Assembly: GCA_000697355.1 (NCBI GenBank)
Contig: JNEN01001214.1
Span: forward strand, 171,053 to 235,052
Origin: Syncephalastrum monosporum B8922
Lineage: Eukaryota; Mucoromycota; Mucoromycetes; Mucorales; Syncephalastraceae
Direction of reading: 5' to 3'
DNA: 64,000 nucleotides
Shown here: positions 34,920 through 47,437 of the stretch, piece by piece
Layout of the letters: each line of letters opens with the position of its first letter
Position numbering within the stretch: the first letter of the stretch is position 1
Notes under the pieces: generated by a model
Databases searched by the model: none
Told to the model about the DNA's origin: nothing
Seen by the model: the letters and a program-made list of their open reading frames with translations, nothing else
Made by a program: the position numbers and the translations under genes

Positions 34920-37470
34920 TTACGCGATGCGTGCCATCTTGGTGTCCGTACCCTACACACACACACACACACACACATTTTTAAATTTTGCATTATTAAA
35001 GCGTCCAAATGAAAAGCATGTTTCTTCTCTGGTATTTACCTCGTCTTGCTCTTCCGCTTTCCGTTTCTGCGCAGCAGGCGAATTGACATCGGGCATGGGT
35101 TCGTCGTGGAAGGAGCCACTCTTGATGGCATCGGCATGACAGGTGGCATGGTATATGGTTTCATTCACCAACACGGCATTCTTGTACATCCACTCCTCCT
35201 CATCGTCATTCCAGATCTCAACAAAGCGTTCACCGCAAATAGAACATGCCTTTTGGCTGTCCTCATTCGGTTTCACTACCATATATTCATCGGGGTTTTC
35301 TGTGCTCACGTCTGCAGGTGCTTGTTCATTCAAGAAGGCGGGAGCTAAGGCAGAAAAAAAAAAATAAGAGCGATAGGATTCAGGACATATATTCTACCGA
35401 TATCAAAGCAAGAAGAACAAGAAAAGAGAAGAAAAGAGAACCATGCAAAGATAAAAGAACAAAACTCACCTTGGTGACTCGTCGTTTCCCCTCCTGAACC
35501 CGAAATCCACTCCTCCTCTGTAACAAACCATGATCGGGAGAGACCGCGCTTCACACGCTCCTTCGTCCGTCGGTTCTGCCTAAAATGAGAATCCAGATGG
35601 GCGTCCATCCTATCCTGTCCTTCGGGCGTGGCTGGATACCGGAAGCCGCATTGCTTGCACTGCAATGGCAGCCCCGAGTACAGCAGCTCAACAGCACCCG
35701 GCCGTTCTCTTTTGTATTTATCAGTCACATTGTCCTCATCATCACAGAGTCTTATTATATCTACACACATTTGGAGGTCTTTGCTCTCCAGACGGAAACT
35801 GGCCAGATCATACTGTCCGCTCGACGGGGATCCTTCTCCTGGCGGTCCCGCTGCTGTTGGTACTGTTGCGGGCGGCGTGTGCGTGCTCGGCGGTGTGGAT
35901 GGATTGGCATTGCTTCCATTTCCCGGGTTAAGAATGCCCAACGATGTCAGATTCTTCAGCAATTCGGTCGGATCCACCACGCCGCTCGAGGGTGCTGCAG
36001 GTCCTGCGGGTGCTGCGGGTACTGCGGGCACAACGGGCACCGCAGGCGTCGTGGGTGCTGCTGGAATCACAGGCGGGGCAGACGCAGGTAAAGTCATGAC
36101 GGGCTCCGTCGGATTGGGTGGATGCGAAAGCCGGCCCACGTTGAGCTGTGGCGATACGACAGGAGGAGGGACAGACGCGGATGGAGGCGCGGGAGGAGAC
36201 GCGTTCGCAGCAGGGGTGGAGATCTGTGAAAGGTATTGCTGAATAACAGAGGCTTGTGCGCTTGGTAATGTTGGTAACATGGTGGAGATCTGAACAAGAA
36301 TAATGATCCATGATGATTAAAATGATAATGATAATGATAATGAAAGTCATGATGATGAACTGGTGAGCTCAAGATTCGCAACGCGACAAAGGACGTACCT
36401 GGCCAATGAGTTGAGATACCGGGTTATCCCCTGTGGGGGGTGGCGCCCCATGTTGCCCGGGCAGCAACGATTGCAACCTGGACACCACGTCGCCCGAGGG
36501 AGATGGCATCGATACAGGAGGCGGCTGCTGCTGTTGTTGTTGTTGTTGTGTTGGCGGCGTTGGAGGCGGTGGCGACTTGTAATGCGGCGCACCTCGACCT
36601 CGGGGATCGCGCGGATCGCGTGGATCACGTTGCTGCCAAGACGCAGATATGGATATGAGATGAGTGCTTTTCTAGTATAATTGCATTGACATACCCCTCT
36701 GGGAACAAAATTGGGATTGACGTGAATCTGCTGGTTGCGCGGAGAGGCATTCGGTGGTGGGGGACGGAAGCGCTGGGCGGATGGAGGAGGCCTTTGTCGT
36801 GGGCTGTTTTGGTTATTCATTGGTGAATGCTGCTGCGGTGGTAATGGACGCTGCTGAGGATGGTGCGACTGTTGTTGGTCACGGATGAAACGAATGGATC
36901 GCTCTATCTGGTCTATGACATGGCGCTGAAAGACAGGCGCGCCATTGGGCATACCGTTCTTCCACGTCTGTAAGAGGCGCTCAAAGTTGGGCCGTGTGTT
37001 CACCACCGTCGATGTGTAGGCGTCCATGTAGATATTCACGATATTGCGCGCAAAGCAGTTGATGTAGACGCCGCCCACATTCTTGCAGATCGAGTCAATC
37101 AAGTACATGACAGGCAGCTTTTGATCGGGGGCATTCTGCAAGAGAAAACACAATAGGAAGCGACATGACGTGAGTACTGAAACTCGGTCTTCAGAGTTCC
37201 ATTCAGGCTTACACTCTTGATTTGACGCTCAATCTCACTGACAAGCAGGGGAGCGGCGTGATGGTTTTCTTGGGCGAGAATGGTGAGGTTGGTGATGATT
37301 GGCTTACTGTTGAATGTCAACTCGGACAAAGCCCTCTGGTAGTTGCGTCTGGCCATTTCCGGATCCAATCGCTGCTGTTGCTGCTGCTGCTGTTGTTGTT
37401 GAGGTGGAGGCCGCACGTTCATTTGGCTTGCTTCGGGATGGGGCACATTGGACATGTTGGGTAAGGACAT
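34920..37470 (-). CDS. PCF11: mRNA cleavage and polyadenylation factor subunit Pcf11
   Basis: Seven exons (37470-37213, 37135-36695, 36632-36399, 36289-35769, 35708-35470, 35344-35040, 34952-34920) give 676 residues. Pcf11 links 3' end cleavage to RNA polymerase II. The N-terminal CTD-interacting domain (about residues 30-165) shows ELTFNSKPIITNLTILAQEN and KLPVMYLIDSICKNVGG. The middle is P/Q/A-rich, including polyQ near residue 20 and another Q run. The C-terminal half has a first zinc finger (LQCKQCGFRYPATPEG, then H and H), the tryptophan motif EEWMYKNAV and a second finger (CSICGERF, YHATCH). The intron at 35768-35709 is inferred from family sequence; reading through it is also open. The last intron ends in a TG repeat directly at its acceptor. 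Confidence 0.9.
34953..34977. repeat. (AC)n microsatellite at a 3' splice site
   Basis: On the minus strand this is a TG repeat that runs straight into the TAG acceptor of the last PCF11 intron. Confidence 0.9.
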
Positions 37471-38022
37471 TCTCTGTGCAAGTCAAGAAAGAAGAGAACC
37501 AACAAAACCAAAAGGGACTTGATATTTTTTTTCTGTTCTTTTTCTTCTCTTTTTTCCTTGTGTGTGTGTATGTACTTGGTTGAGTTCTCTTTTTGACTTT
37601 AACTCTTCTTCTTTCTATAGGCTAGATATGTATGTATGTATGTGTATGTGTGTGTGTGTGTGTGCCTTTGTGCGTGTGTGTGCCTTTGTGTGTGTGCACA
37701 GTTTTATTGTTAGTGAGAAACAGAGAGTAAGAGAGTGAGAGGATACAAGAGGGTGATGTGATGTGACGCCTCGCACAGTGAAGAGGGAAAAAAAAAAAAA
37801 AAAAGAAGCCGGAAAACAACAAGGTTACGAGACATGAATTGCGATGTTTTTTGTGAATTTGAGACTGCGACCCCAATCATTTGGAGAAATTCGCCCCCTT
37901 CCCATTTTCCCACTTCCCTCACTTTCGCAGACAACACTCGGCAGTCTCGGCTCGCGCTTTTCACTTTTTCGCTCTCTTTTTCTTTCTCACCTCCGAAATA
38001 AATTACAAAAAAATACCGTAAA
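37471..38022. other. Divergent promoter of PCF11 and SNC
   Basis: About 550 bases with PCF11 to the left and the synaptobrevin gene to the right. Pyrimidine tracts lie on both sides, a TG repeat with an inserted CCTTTG unit lies at 37627-37700, and an A run lies at 37791-37805. Any leader exon of SNC would be at its right end. Confidence 0.5.
37627..37700. repeat. (TATG)n/(TG)n repeat with CCTTTG insertions
   Basis: TATG units, then a TG run, then two copies of a TGTGTGTGCCTTTG unit, in the PCF11-SNC promoter region. Confidence 0.85.
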
Positions 38023-38711
38023 ATGCAAGTGTGCCTTTTAGCGTTTAGTGTCGACCTCACTATAACAGATACACTATGAATTGACAGGTCGGCTCCTTAC
38101 GACCCTTACATTCCCAACTCCCAGCAAAAGAGCCAAGGCGCCCCTGATAACAAGACCGCCCGCGTTCAGGCTCAGGTCAATGAAGTCGTCGGCATCATGC
38201 AAGACAACATTGACCAGGTCATGAAGCGTGGTGAGCGTATCGACGACCTGCGAGGCAAGACCGGTAAGTTATCCGTAAGGTGTTTTGTATTTTTATGTCC
38301 GTCTATATATACCAATGGCTTCATGCTCTCGTTTTCTTTAGAGGACCTGCAGTCGACCGCAACCCACTTCCGTCGCGGTGCCAACCAGGTCCGCAAGCGG
38401 ATGTGGTGGAAGGACCTCAAGTGGAAAATCATTATTGCCGTCACCATCATTGTTATCCTCGCCATTATCATTGGTACGTAATTCATTATAGTCTCACGTT
38501 TATGCCCCTTTTTTCCTATCTTTAACATTGACTTTCGCTTCGTTCTCTCTCGCTCACTCGCTTGCTTTTCGTTTCTAATCTTTTCTTTTTTCTTTCAGGC
38601 TCCATTGTCGGTACACAGGTAAAAAAGAAAAACACAAAAAACCTTAAAATAGGTTATGAATTCCGCTCACCTTCGCTCATTTTTCTCTTGGTACAGACCC
38701 AGCACAACTAA
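38023..38711 (+). CDS. Synaptobrevin/Snc-type R-SNARE
   Basis: The model has exons ending at 38024, then 38088-38263, 38342-38473, 38599-38618 and 38697-38711, for 114 residues. It is a v-SNARE for fusion of secretory vesicles with the plasma membrane. APYDPYIPN at the start is typical of fungal Snc. The SNARE helix carries the zero-layer arginine in VMKRGERIDDL, followed by FRRGANQVRKRMWWKDLKWK and one C-terminal membrane anchor. No ATG precedes the conserved start in frame in exon 2. The best solution is a start codon split as AT|G by a 63-base GC-AG intron (38025-38087, donor GCAAGT). The total then divides by three and the length matches yeast Snc. The last two exons code for only eleven residues and end in TQTQHN. 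Confidence 0.85.
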
Positions 38712-39294
38712 ACTCACACCTTCCCGCTTACATACGCTCTATTTCATCCACTCTACGTATATGATACAAAAAGTGCAGCAGTACAGCTACAAGTTAGCAC
38801 ACAGAATTATACAAAAAGATACCAAAGCATCAGCTCGTCATTCCTTATCTTCCATTACTCTTATTGTCAGGATATTATTTTTCATTTTGGGTCATGTATG
38901 TGTGTATGTGTGTGTGTGGCTATGCATGCCCAAGAAAAGTCGATGACTCTCTCTCTTCTCCATCTGCCAAATCTGGGTGATTACGCGCGCGCGAAACAGG
39001 AGGCTGAGCAGACAAGTTACTTTCACGTGGCTCACGCCACTGCAGATGGAATCAATCACATTTTCACATTGGGAACACTTGTTTTTTTTTTTACAGGCAA
39101 ACGATTTTTAAGTAAATGGATATAAATAAACGTACAACAAGAAAGAGATTTTAATAATGATTAACTCAATATGTGCTTATGGTGGCAGCATATAGTGTAG
39201 AAAACGTGATTGTGTGTGTGTGTAAGGAGGTGAGTGTATCAGAAGGGGAAGGGGGAGGATGGTGCATGTTAAATGAAGGATACAATACTACAGT
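38712..39294. other. Convergent intergenic region SNC / DUF3712
   Basis: These are the 3' flanks of two convergent genes. There are TGTG microsatellites near 38895-38920 and 39211-39222. No gene is supported. Confidence 0.5.
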
Positions 39295-42200
39295 TTAGAG
39301 GAGGCCACCAAGGGCAGATGTCGCTTTGGCGCCAGTGGAGGAAACAGCAGACTTGACATCATTGCCTGCGGAAGCAACGGAACTGCCGACCGACGAGGCC
39401 GCAGACTTGACGGGCGAAGTCGACGTCGAGTTCTCGCCCTCCTTGTAGCCCTCGTCGTTGGGCAGATGGAGACCGAGGAGGGTGATATCGAGCATACAGG
39501 GCACTGCGTCCTGATAGTAGTAGAAGTACGTCTCGTAGCCATTATCAGGATCGTCACCGACAGTCGTCGTGATATTGTTCTGCAAGTCGATCGAGAGCTC
39601 ACCGTTGCCGATCAAGCCAAGAAGCTCAATCGCGTTGGCGTCAACGTCGACCGGCCAGGCGTCGGTACGGACCTGCTCACCGGGCTTGACTGTGATCGGG
39701 CTGGGCAGCGTGTAGTCGATCGTGCCCATCTTGTACGGCTTGCCGTCGTTGCGGTTCGTAATATCCGTCTTGATCTTGCGCAGAGTGTAAGAGGTCTTCA
39801 TCGGGTTATAGAGCGTGACCCAAGTCTCAGCCTTCTTGGTCAGGACGACGGATGCCTTGGCCTGCACCTCGGTCTTGGCCACCAGGGTGCGGTTGATACC
39901 AGTAATGCTCGACGCCAGCTTGACGGTTTCAAGACCCTCCTGGAGCGATGGGATCTCGGTCGAGTTCTTGGTGCCGAGAATGGTCAGCGGCACCTGAGCC
40001 TGGGTCATGTAGTTGGAGACCATCATGTTCGCGAGCTCCTTGTTTTGGGGCGTCATCAGGTGCATGATGGCCGTGAACGTGTTGTTGCCAGGTACGATAG
40101 TCATATCATCAATGTAGACAGCACCAATGTTGGCATTCTTCTCGTTCCACAGTGACTCGAAGTTCAGGTTGCCGACATGGATGGTGATGTTGGACGGGTT
40201 GGGGAACTCGACCTTGAGGGTCACTTCGATGTACTGAAAAAAGAAAGGGAAAGATTGAGTGGGACTGACGTGAATGCATATTTATGTAACTTACGTCCTT
40301 GGTACCACCCGAGACAGCGTGTTCCACAATGTTGTTGATACCGTTGAAGTTGTTGAAACCTAAGACAAATGTCAATGAGTCATCACGAGAATAGCGGGAG
40401 TGAAAAAATCAACTTACCAGCAAGAGGGGACTGCACATCATAAGAGATATTCTTAAGCTGAAGCTGACCGACGGCGGTCTCAGCAACCGAGTTGGCCTCG
40501 CCAGCCAAGCCAAAGGTCACATTGGCGGTTGAGGTGAGGGCCTTGACGAACTGGTTGAAGGTCTCGTGGGCATTGTCCAAGACATTGAAAGGCAGGTCCT
40601 TGAACGCGGTTGTCACCAACTCGGTCTGAAGATTGGTGGTGGAAGGCACATCGGGCACCTTGAGTGTGGCCGTGCTCTTGTTCTCGTACGAGGACTCGAC
40701 ATTCATATTGAGGGAAGAGACACCGAGAGGGAAACCAAATGGATTCTTGAGCTGGGCCTCGACGTCTTCGGAGGACATGATGGGAGCATAGGCATCCTTG
40801 GTGAAGTCCATCTCGAGCTGCTTCATGGTGATGGCCGGGATCAGCTCAGGCTTCTGGGCAGGACCAGGCAAGGAGACATTGGCAATGTTAATGCTCTTGA
40901 AACCGGTCGTGAGCCAGCCGACTTGGCCGTTGGGACCCGAGCCGGACACACCCTTGACAGTCAAGGAGGAGTTCATGGCATTGAGGTAGTTCTCAAACAC
41001 CTCGGTGATGGCCTTGAGGCCCTCGTCTGTGGTCTGCGGGATCAGGCGGCCCTTCATGTTGATCAGGTTGGAGCCCTTGGCAGGGAAAATGGCCGGACCG
41101 TTCGAAGCAAGCTCGGCAATCTGCTGGTCGTCAAAGAACGAGGCAAAGCCAGCGCCGCCCAACGAGAAACCGATCTGCGAGGGGTTCTTGATGATGGACT
41201 GCATGGTCAGGGTGATACCACCGGCGGGGTCGTTCGAGGGCAGGTCGAAGCCAGGGATCTGGACACAGTCCTTGAAGCCTTGCGCACCGTCGAGCGTGAC
41301 AAACTTGTTCATGCTAATGTTGGTGAAGTTGTAGCCAATGGCATCGACAGCGACCGAGTTGGTGTAGATGTTCCAGACAAAGTTCTCGCTGTTGATCAAA
41401 TAGGCGGAGAAGTTGCCCATCACGTTCTGGTCAGCAATGGTGAAGCCGCCAGTGACATTGAACTTGGCGCCGACGTTGGGCTGGGTGTTGATGGTAGGCA
41501 TCGAGACCTGGCCAAGGACGGTACCTTCCCAGGCGACGGTGAGCGGCTTGGGGAAGCTGATCGCAGCCGACATGGGGCCGGTGTTGTTGATCGCACCCAC
41601 CATCTGGACGGTGAAGCTCGAATCGGTCGGGTTAGACAGCGTAATGGTCTCGAAGGACAGGTTGGATCCATCGACGATCTGCTGCACGATGGGCTGGCCA
41701 ACAACAGGGATCAGCTTGGTCACGGTCTCGTCGGTCTGGGTCGTCACGTTGCTCTGAGCAAATTGCATCGTGTTCACGTAGTCGCCCATGGTCGTGCCCG
41801 AGGCGAGCTGGAGGTCGACAGTGAGTTTCTTCATGGCCGTCATGGTGTACTCCGACACATTGAAGTTCTCAAACAGGCTGGGGTCGGCCGAGACGCTCTG
41901 CTGACCCTGGACATGGAAGCCACCCATGCCGAGAAGGGCATCGAGCGGGCGGGTGTCGAGGTTAGCCTTGACAGCGAGGTCGCGCAGGAGCAGGGCCACA
42001 GCAGCGGGTTCCAGGTTCATCTTCATCTGCAGCGACTGGGTCAAGACCGAGGCATGACCAGGCACGTTGATGTTAGTGTTCTGGTCAATGTTGCCAACGG
42101 GCATGCCGTTGTAGGTCGCGGCCGACTTGACGGACGTAATACCAAGCGGGCAGGTGAACGGGTTGGCAATCGTGACCTGGACGTCGACGACGCTGGTCTG

Positions 42201-44347
42201 GATCGAGTTGTCGAGGACGGTCAGCTTGGTGCTCTGGATGAGAGGGTTCGGGAGACCAGGCAGCGTCGAGCCGATCGAGATCTGGCTGAGGCCCTTGGTC
42301 AGCGACTTGATCGCCGTGGTCTGGTCAAAGCCCTTAATCTGGACGCTGTTGTTCTGGCCCATGACAAAGGTGCTGAGCAGGTTCTGGCCGGTCGAGGAGC
42401 TCTTGGGATCGAACGTGGCGAGAGCAATGACATTGTTGGAGCCGCGCTGCATGGTCAGGTTGTTCAGCAAGATGCTGCCCAGACTGACGCCGCCCGACTG
42501 CATGTCAAAGTGGACGTCACCGATCGAAATGGAGAAGTCAGACGGGTTGCCCATGGTCGTGTTGATCGAGAGCTCCATGTACTGCTGCGTGCCGCCATAG
42601 ACGTCAATGCTGTGGATCACTGTGGGCGTGTTGTTGAGCCACTGCATGCCCTGCAGACTGGTAGGAACGTTGAGCATGATACCACCCATGGTGAGGTTGC
42701 CAATGGGGGTCGTAACCTTGGTGGTGGCCTCACCGCGCACCTGGAAGGAGTACGTCTCCTGAGCGGTCAGCGAGTAAGTGTAGTCGTCAAACATGCTCTC
42801 TTGGCCGTCGACGACCTTAATGAGGTCGTTGTTCATCGGGAAGCCAAGCGTGCCGGCCTGCTGGTTGCACTGCGAGTCAACGAATGGCGCAGAAATAGAC
42901 GCAAAGTTTCCGGTGCCATTGTTGCCCATGTAAAGGTTCTGGGCGACTTGGTAAATGTTGAGCGAGAAGCCAAAGGGAATCTGGAAGCCAGCAACGACGC
43001 TGGGAGCCGTGAGCGAAGGCGCGTAGGGCGTCTGGCTATTGAAACCCAGGTCAATGTAACCGAGTTTGACGGACTTGATGATGTCGAGAGGCGCACCGGC
43101 ACCAAGACCAACGTGCAGCTGAACGGATTGGAAACCCTGCGAGAGCCAACCAATGTTGTCATTGCCGTTGGGGGCAGCAGAGATACCGGTGGCAGTCGTG
43201 TTCGAAGTCTTGCCCGAAACATAGTTGGTGAACAGGTTGCCCACCTTGGTGAGCGAGTCGGGGTCGGTCTGGGGAACAAGCGTGCCCTTGAGCAAGATAT
43301 CGTTGTCACCCTCCTGCAGCGTAATGTTCTCAGAAGCCACTTGACCAAGGTTGACACCGTCGTAGGCAATTGCCAGTTTAATGGTACCAAGCTGGACGCT
43401 GATAGGCGATGGGCTGGTCAGCTTGGTGCCAAGCTCAACCTGGATACCGCCGTTCGGGTCATCGGCGGGCAGCTGGAACGAAGTGATTTTAACCTGGGGA
43501 AAACCACCCATACCTATTCATTATAGAATTAAGGTTAGCATCGTGTTCCTTTTTAGGGAAAATAAAATGACTTGCTGTTATTGCTAAGTACTACTTACCC
43601 TTGATGGTGACAATCTTGTCCAAATCAACAGTAGCCGTTCTGAAGAGAAAATGAGTCAACTTATTCATGACAAGGACAGAGTCATTTTACATACCTCGTC
43701 AGAGCAGTGATATCAAGCTTGCCCTTCAGGCGCCAATTGAAGGTATCCTGAGCCAACATGTCCTTTGCGTATTCAGCAAAGAAGCTGGTGTTCTGGATCT
43801 GGAAAGGCGTGACCGCATCGAGTTGGCCGGAGCCGCCCGAGATGCTGCCGTCGGGAAGCGTGATGTTACCGAGCAAGGTATCGTTGTAGTAGACGTTGAT
43901 AGGGTTGTAAAACTTGAGACTAGCCGCGAACGGACCGGTGTTCTGCAACTGACTCTTCATGGACATGGTGAAGGTCTCGTTGAGGTTAATGGTCTCGCCA
44001 TCGCGCTTTGAGAGGTTGTCGGGGTTGTTGAAGGTGATCTGGGCGCCCTGAACATCGATGCCAGATTGGTTCATCAACGCCTGAGCGATCATGGGGAAGA
44101 AGACAAAGACAATCAGAAGCACGACCACGACCACGATGATAGCGGTCAAGATCGAGCAGACAATCCAGTATTTTTTGTTTTTGTAGAATCGCTTCGGTGG
44201 TGGTGGTGGTGGCTTTTCTGAGTATTCTTCCATGACATTGTCGCTGATGCTGGACTCGTGATGCTGGTGTGCAAGGTTATTGGTGCTGTTATCACTCCCC
44301 TGATCGCCATGGGTTGCGAGCGCCTGGTGCTCGTGCTCTTCAGGCAT
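39295..44347 (-). CDS. Large DUF3712-type vacuolar or secretory membrane protein
   Basis: Exons 44347-43695, 43639-43599, 43513-40418, 40359-40295 and 40233-39295 give 1597 residues. A cytosolic head of about 55 residues (H/S/E-rich, then PPPPPPKRFYKNKK) is followed by one membrane segment near residues 58-83 and a huge luminal or outer part, so this is a type II protein. The luminal part is rich in beta-strand-like NPT/NPF motifs and N-glycosylation sites. It holds two copies of one module: LPADDPNGGIQVEL to IGWLSQGFQSVQL (DNA about 43500-43110) and LPSNDPAGGITLTM to VGWLTTGFKSINI (about 41265-40880). This layout fits fungal DUF3712 proteins. A relation to the vacuolar Tag1 type is possible but unproven. 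Codon bias is strong, and long open frames appear on the opposite strand as a result. The function is unknown. Confidence 0.82.
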
Positions 44348-47300
44348 AGTGAGGAGGGGGGAATGGGATCGAAGAAAGACTGTGCTGGATTAGGGCGGAG
44401 GAAAAAAAGGAAGGAGAATGGATAGATGGACGACTGGCCAGCGCGGGGGAGGGAGGAGGTGCTGGTCGTCGAATAAAGAGGCAAACGGCTAAAGTTGCCC
44501 TCGGGATTAAAAGAATGTCAAAAGAGAGGGAAAATAGGTGGTATCCACGAGGGTAATGGGATGCAAAGCTTTATATTAGTTTTGATGAAATGTCGGACAC
44601 GAACCTTGACCTGGCTGAATCAGAAAAACTCTCCACACACATCCCCTCTGGCACGACCTTACCATGCTCATATCCGCCCACTGTCTTGCCTCACGGAGCA
44701 CAAGAGTGCTGATTTACTAATCAGCGCTAGCGCTGTACTTCCATGTGAATTACCCACACAAGAACGAAGAAGACATTTATTCTGACAGAAGTGCGATCGA
44801 CCGCGGCAGATTAGGCTCAAGGAGTGTTTTACTATGTCATCTCAGCACGTACTTAAGCTTTGACGTAGGGAACGCCCCTAATTTTCTGTAATGCTACGCC
44901 TTGCACAGCTTTTGTCTGTATGTCTTTGTAGCACAACACTGCTCATCCCTTGAGACTAATTTTTTTTTCACCGAATTGCTAACCCGACGCGCGCAGTCAA
45001 GGATGTGCGGGCAAAGGACGCGAGTCCACAAAATGTCTTGCAGATTATTACCTCGTTACACGGGAGTCATCTCTGCCTGTGCTTCGACCGTTGTACGTCC
45101 TTCGGTTTTTGGTTAGGTGTCGTTCGCGCTGTTTCGTCCGATATATGTATTTTTTTTTTTTTGGGTGTTTCGAACTCGTATTTTTAGAATGGCTATGCAT
45201 GAGCTACATTGCAACATATCCTTGAAGTAGAATGAAAATAATCATTTTCCCGGAAGCAGATCAGTTTCTGCAGTTCATCTGCATGCCTATTGTTTCCGTG
45301 GCAGCAATTTTTCATTTAACGCGAAGATCGACTCTTTGTTTGCCAAAATTTTTTAATTTCAAGACCGCCGCGTGCATCCATTTATATTTGGAACGAAACT
45401 ATGACAAAAGCGGCCTCGGTGGGACCAATAAACTGATGGTGTGCTTTTGGTTTCCCCAAAACACAATATAGGCACATTCGGCCACGCAAAAAACCAACAG
45501 GCCTTGTTCCGCGCCCTTTATACGAGACGTGCGCTCAGACCGAGAGCGTATCTCGAACTCAAAAATATTTTGCCGCCCTCGGTGGCGTTCTATCCATTCT
45601 CCTGAGCAAGGAGTAAAAGGTCTGTAATCCCCGCTCTTGCGTCGGCGGTCTTCTATTCGTGCATCGATGAAAAAGACCCAACACTCGAAAGGATTCCGTA
45701 AAGGGATGTGCATAGAGCAGAATCGAGGGGTTTTAGATTTGTGCGATGGCCGCGAGAAGCGAGAGAAGCTCAACGATAGTATTTTCCGCCGATATTAAAA
45801 ATTTCATTTTGCATATCTAGCAGGAAGATACTTTGCGCTTGCACGCGTCCTGGGCAGCAAGAAACAAAAGAATGGATCTACGTGTCTATGCCTTGTATTT
45901 AAAGTAGAAACTGTCAAAATAGACAGCGTGGGTATGAGAAAAAGGCCTGTTCTCCCACGTTTTCTTCATTTCTCTCGGAATGTTTCCTTTTTGAATTAGA
46001 CACATACATAGGCGTTGTGTTGTTGCATACCCCTCTTTTTCTCTTTCTTCTCCTTTCCTCCACAAACCCTTCTGCTCCCCTTGCTCAGCGGTCGTCACCG
46101 ATTTATGGGGCGCCGGTGAAGGACCCTCAGATCCAGAACAAAAAGTACGCTATCCCGAAGAGGCGTTTAACACCTGCCATGGTACCTAATTCGGCAGCCG
46201 TCGCGGGCGACCCGCTCATCAAAGCAATGTCCGACTTGTACCTGATGCGCATCGCTCTCTCGACTCTGTAGGATGGCCTTTCCTCTTTGCACCCCGCCTC
46301 CTCCCCTTGGTCACCCCGCGTATCTTATGCTTACGCAAGCACACCTGTACCCTGTTTTCTCTCTCACTGCGTGCTAGTACAAGTTTGGAGGATTTACCCC
46401 ACATTCTTTGACACTTCTTTGGAGTCGTCATAGATAGATATAACACAGTAGTAAGCATAATCGGAGCACACGTGCCAAAACAAATCCATGGGAATTGCAC
46501 GCGACTTACACTTGTAGGCAAAAAGGTCAAAATTGATTCTATCCAATAAGGTTGCATTGTGGTACATTCAAAACTCATACTCTAGATCTATGAATTTCTG
46601 TGCGCCCTTCCAAAAATTGGGATTTCCATGTCGACCCTCCGATGCAAAGGACCTAGTTCATTTTAAACAGCGCTCAGTCGCTTATGGTTGCCCTTCGTTT
46701 GTTTAAGTCACCCAGTCCATGCACATTACTTGTAGCACTGCACACGCACGGCCATCTCCGGCATGGAACAGCCACGATTTTTCTCGTTACTGCTCAACCG
46801 CAGGTTTATCCTATCGTACTACCGATGTGACGGTAATAGCGCATATTGGCTTACGTGTGCATGTAAGCACAGAAAATGGAGACATCTCACTGCTCATTTG
46901 CTGGTCGTATCGTGTTCTATTGACGGTAACGGTGGAACAAGATTTCACTTGTTCGTAATTAGCAACGCTGTTTTTTTCTGTTGGGGTCGTACGAGGACAT
47001 TCCTTGTAGTTGTCTTTTTCACTTCATCGTGCGCTCCGCCGTATATTACTTGGAAGCTTTTTTGCGTTATCTCACGACCATCAGGGAAAGCACAAGGCTG
47101 CTTTAATTTTCCCGACTTTTCCCTCTTTGTACCGAGAATTTCTGAGCGTTATTTCTCGTTGGCCGACGAGCACGAGTCGCTTCTGTGTAATGGAACGCAA
47201 TACATACAGCGACTCGCTTTCGACATGAGCTCGGTCGCATCAGTCGACTCATCCGACTACTCATCCGCGTATATATACACTCGGATTTGTTCCGAGACTG

Positions 47301-47437
47301 TTATGCGTCGCACGTAGTAGAAGTATGCCGATCGAGATAGATACAAGTAACGGTAACTGTTTTTATATACAAGGCTTCACTGCATGACGTGACTTAATAT
47401 GCGTAGCACTTTTTTGATCCTGTCTCTGTTCCCTTCA
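44348..47437. other. Long intergenic region, possible gene relics
   Basis: About 3.1 kb without a supported gene. A pyrimidine tract plus CAG at 46020-46088 leads into a 60-codon open stretch (46089-46271) listed separately. Another open frame (46763-47317) has no recognisable motif and ends at a TATATATA element near 47270. The left end is the promoter of the DUF3712 gene. Confidence 0.4.
46089..46271 (+). other. Possible orphan terminal exon
   Basis: A T/C-rich tract ends in TTGCTCAG at 46088 and is followed by 60 open codons with sound codon use (SPIYGAPVKDPQIQNKKYAI in the first half) up to a TAG. I found no start codon or upstream exon that joins it, and I do not recognise the protein. 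It may be a relic, the end of an unseen gene, or chance. Confidence 0.2.

Noticed and set aside
40566..43526. A 986-residue open frame on the plus strand, opposite the DUF3712 gene
   Set aside because: It mirrors the exon at 43513-40418. The minus strand has the membrane segment, repeated modules and in-phase introns; the plus frame has no motif and follows from codon bias.
46763..47317. A 184-residue open frame on the plus strand
   Set aside because: Composition is odd (many Cys, Trp and Phe), there is no motif, and a TATA-like element lies inside it. It looks like non-coding sequence.
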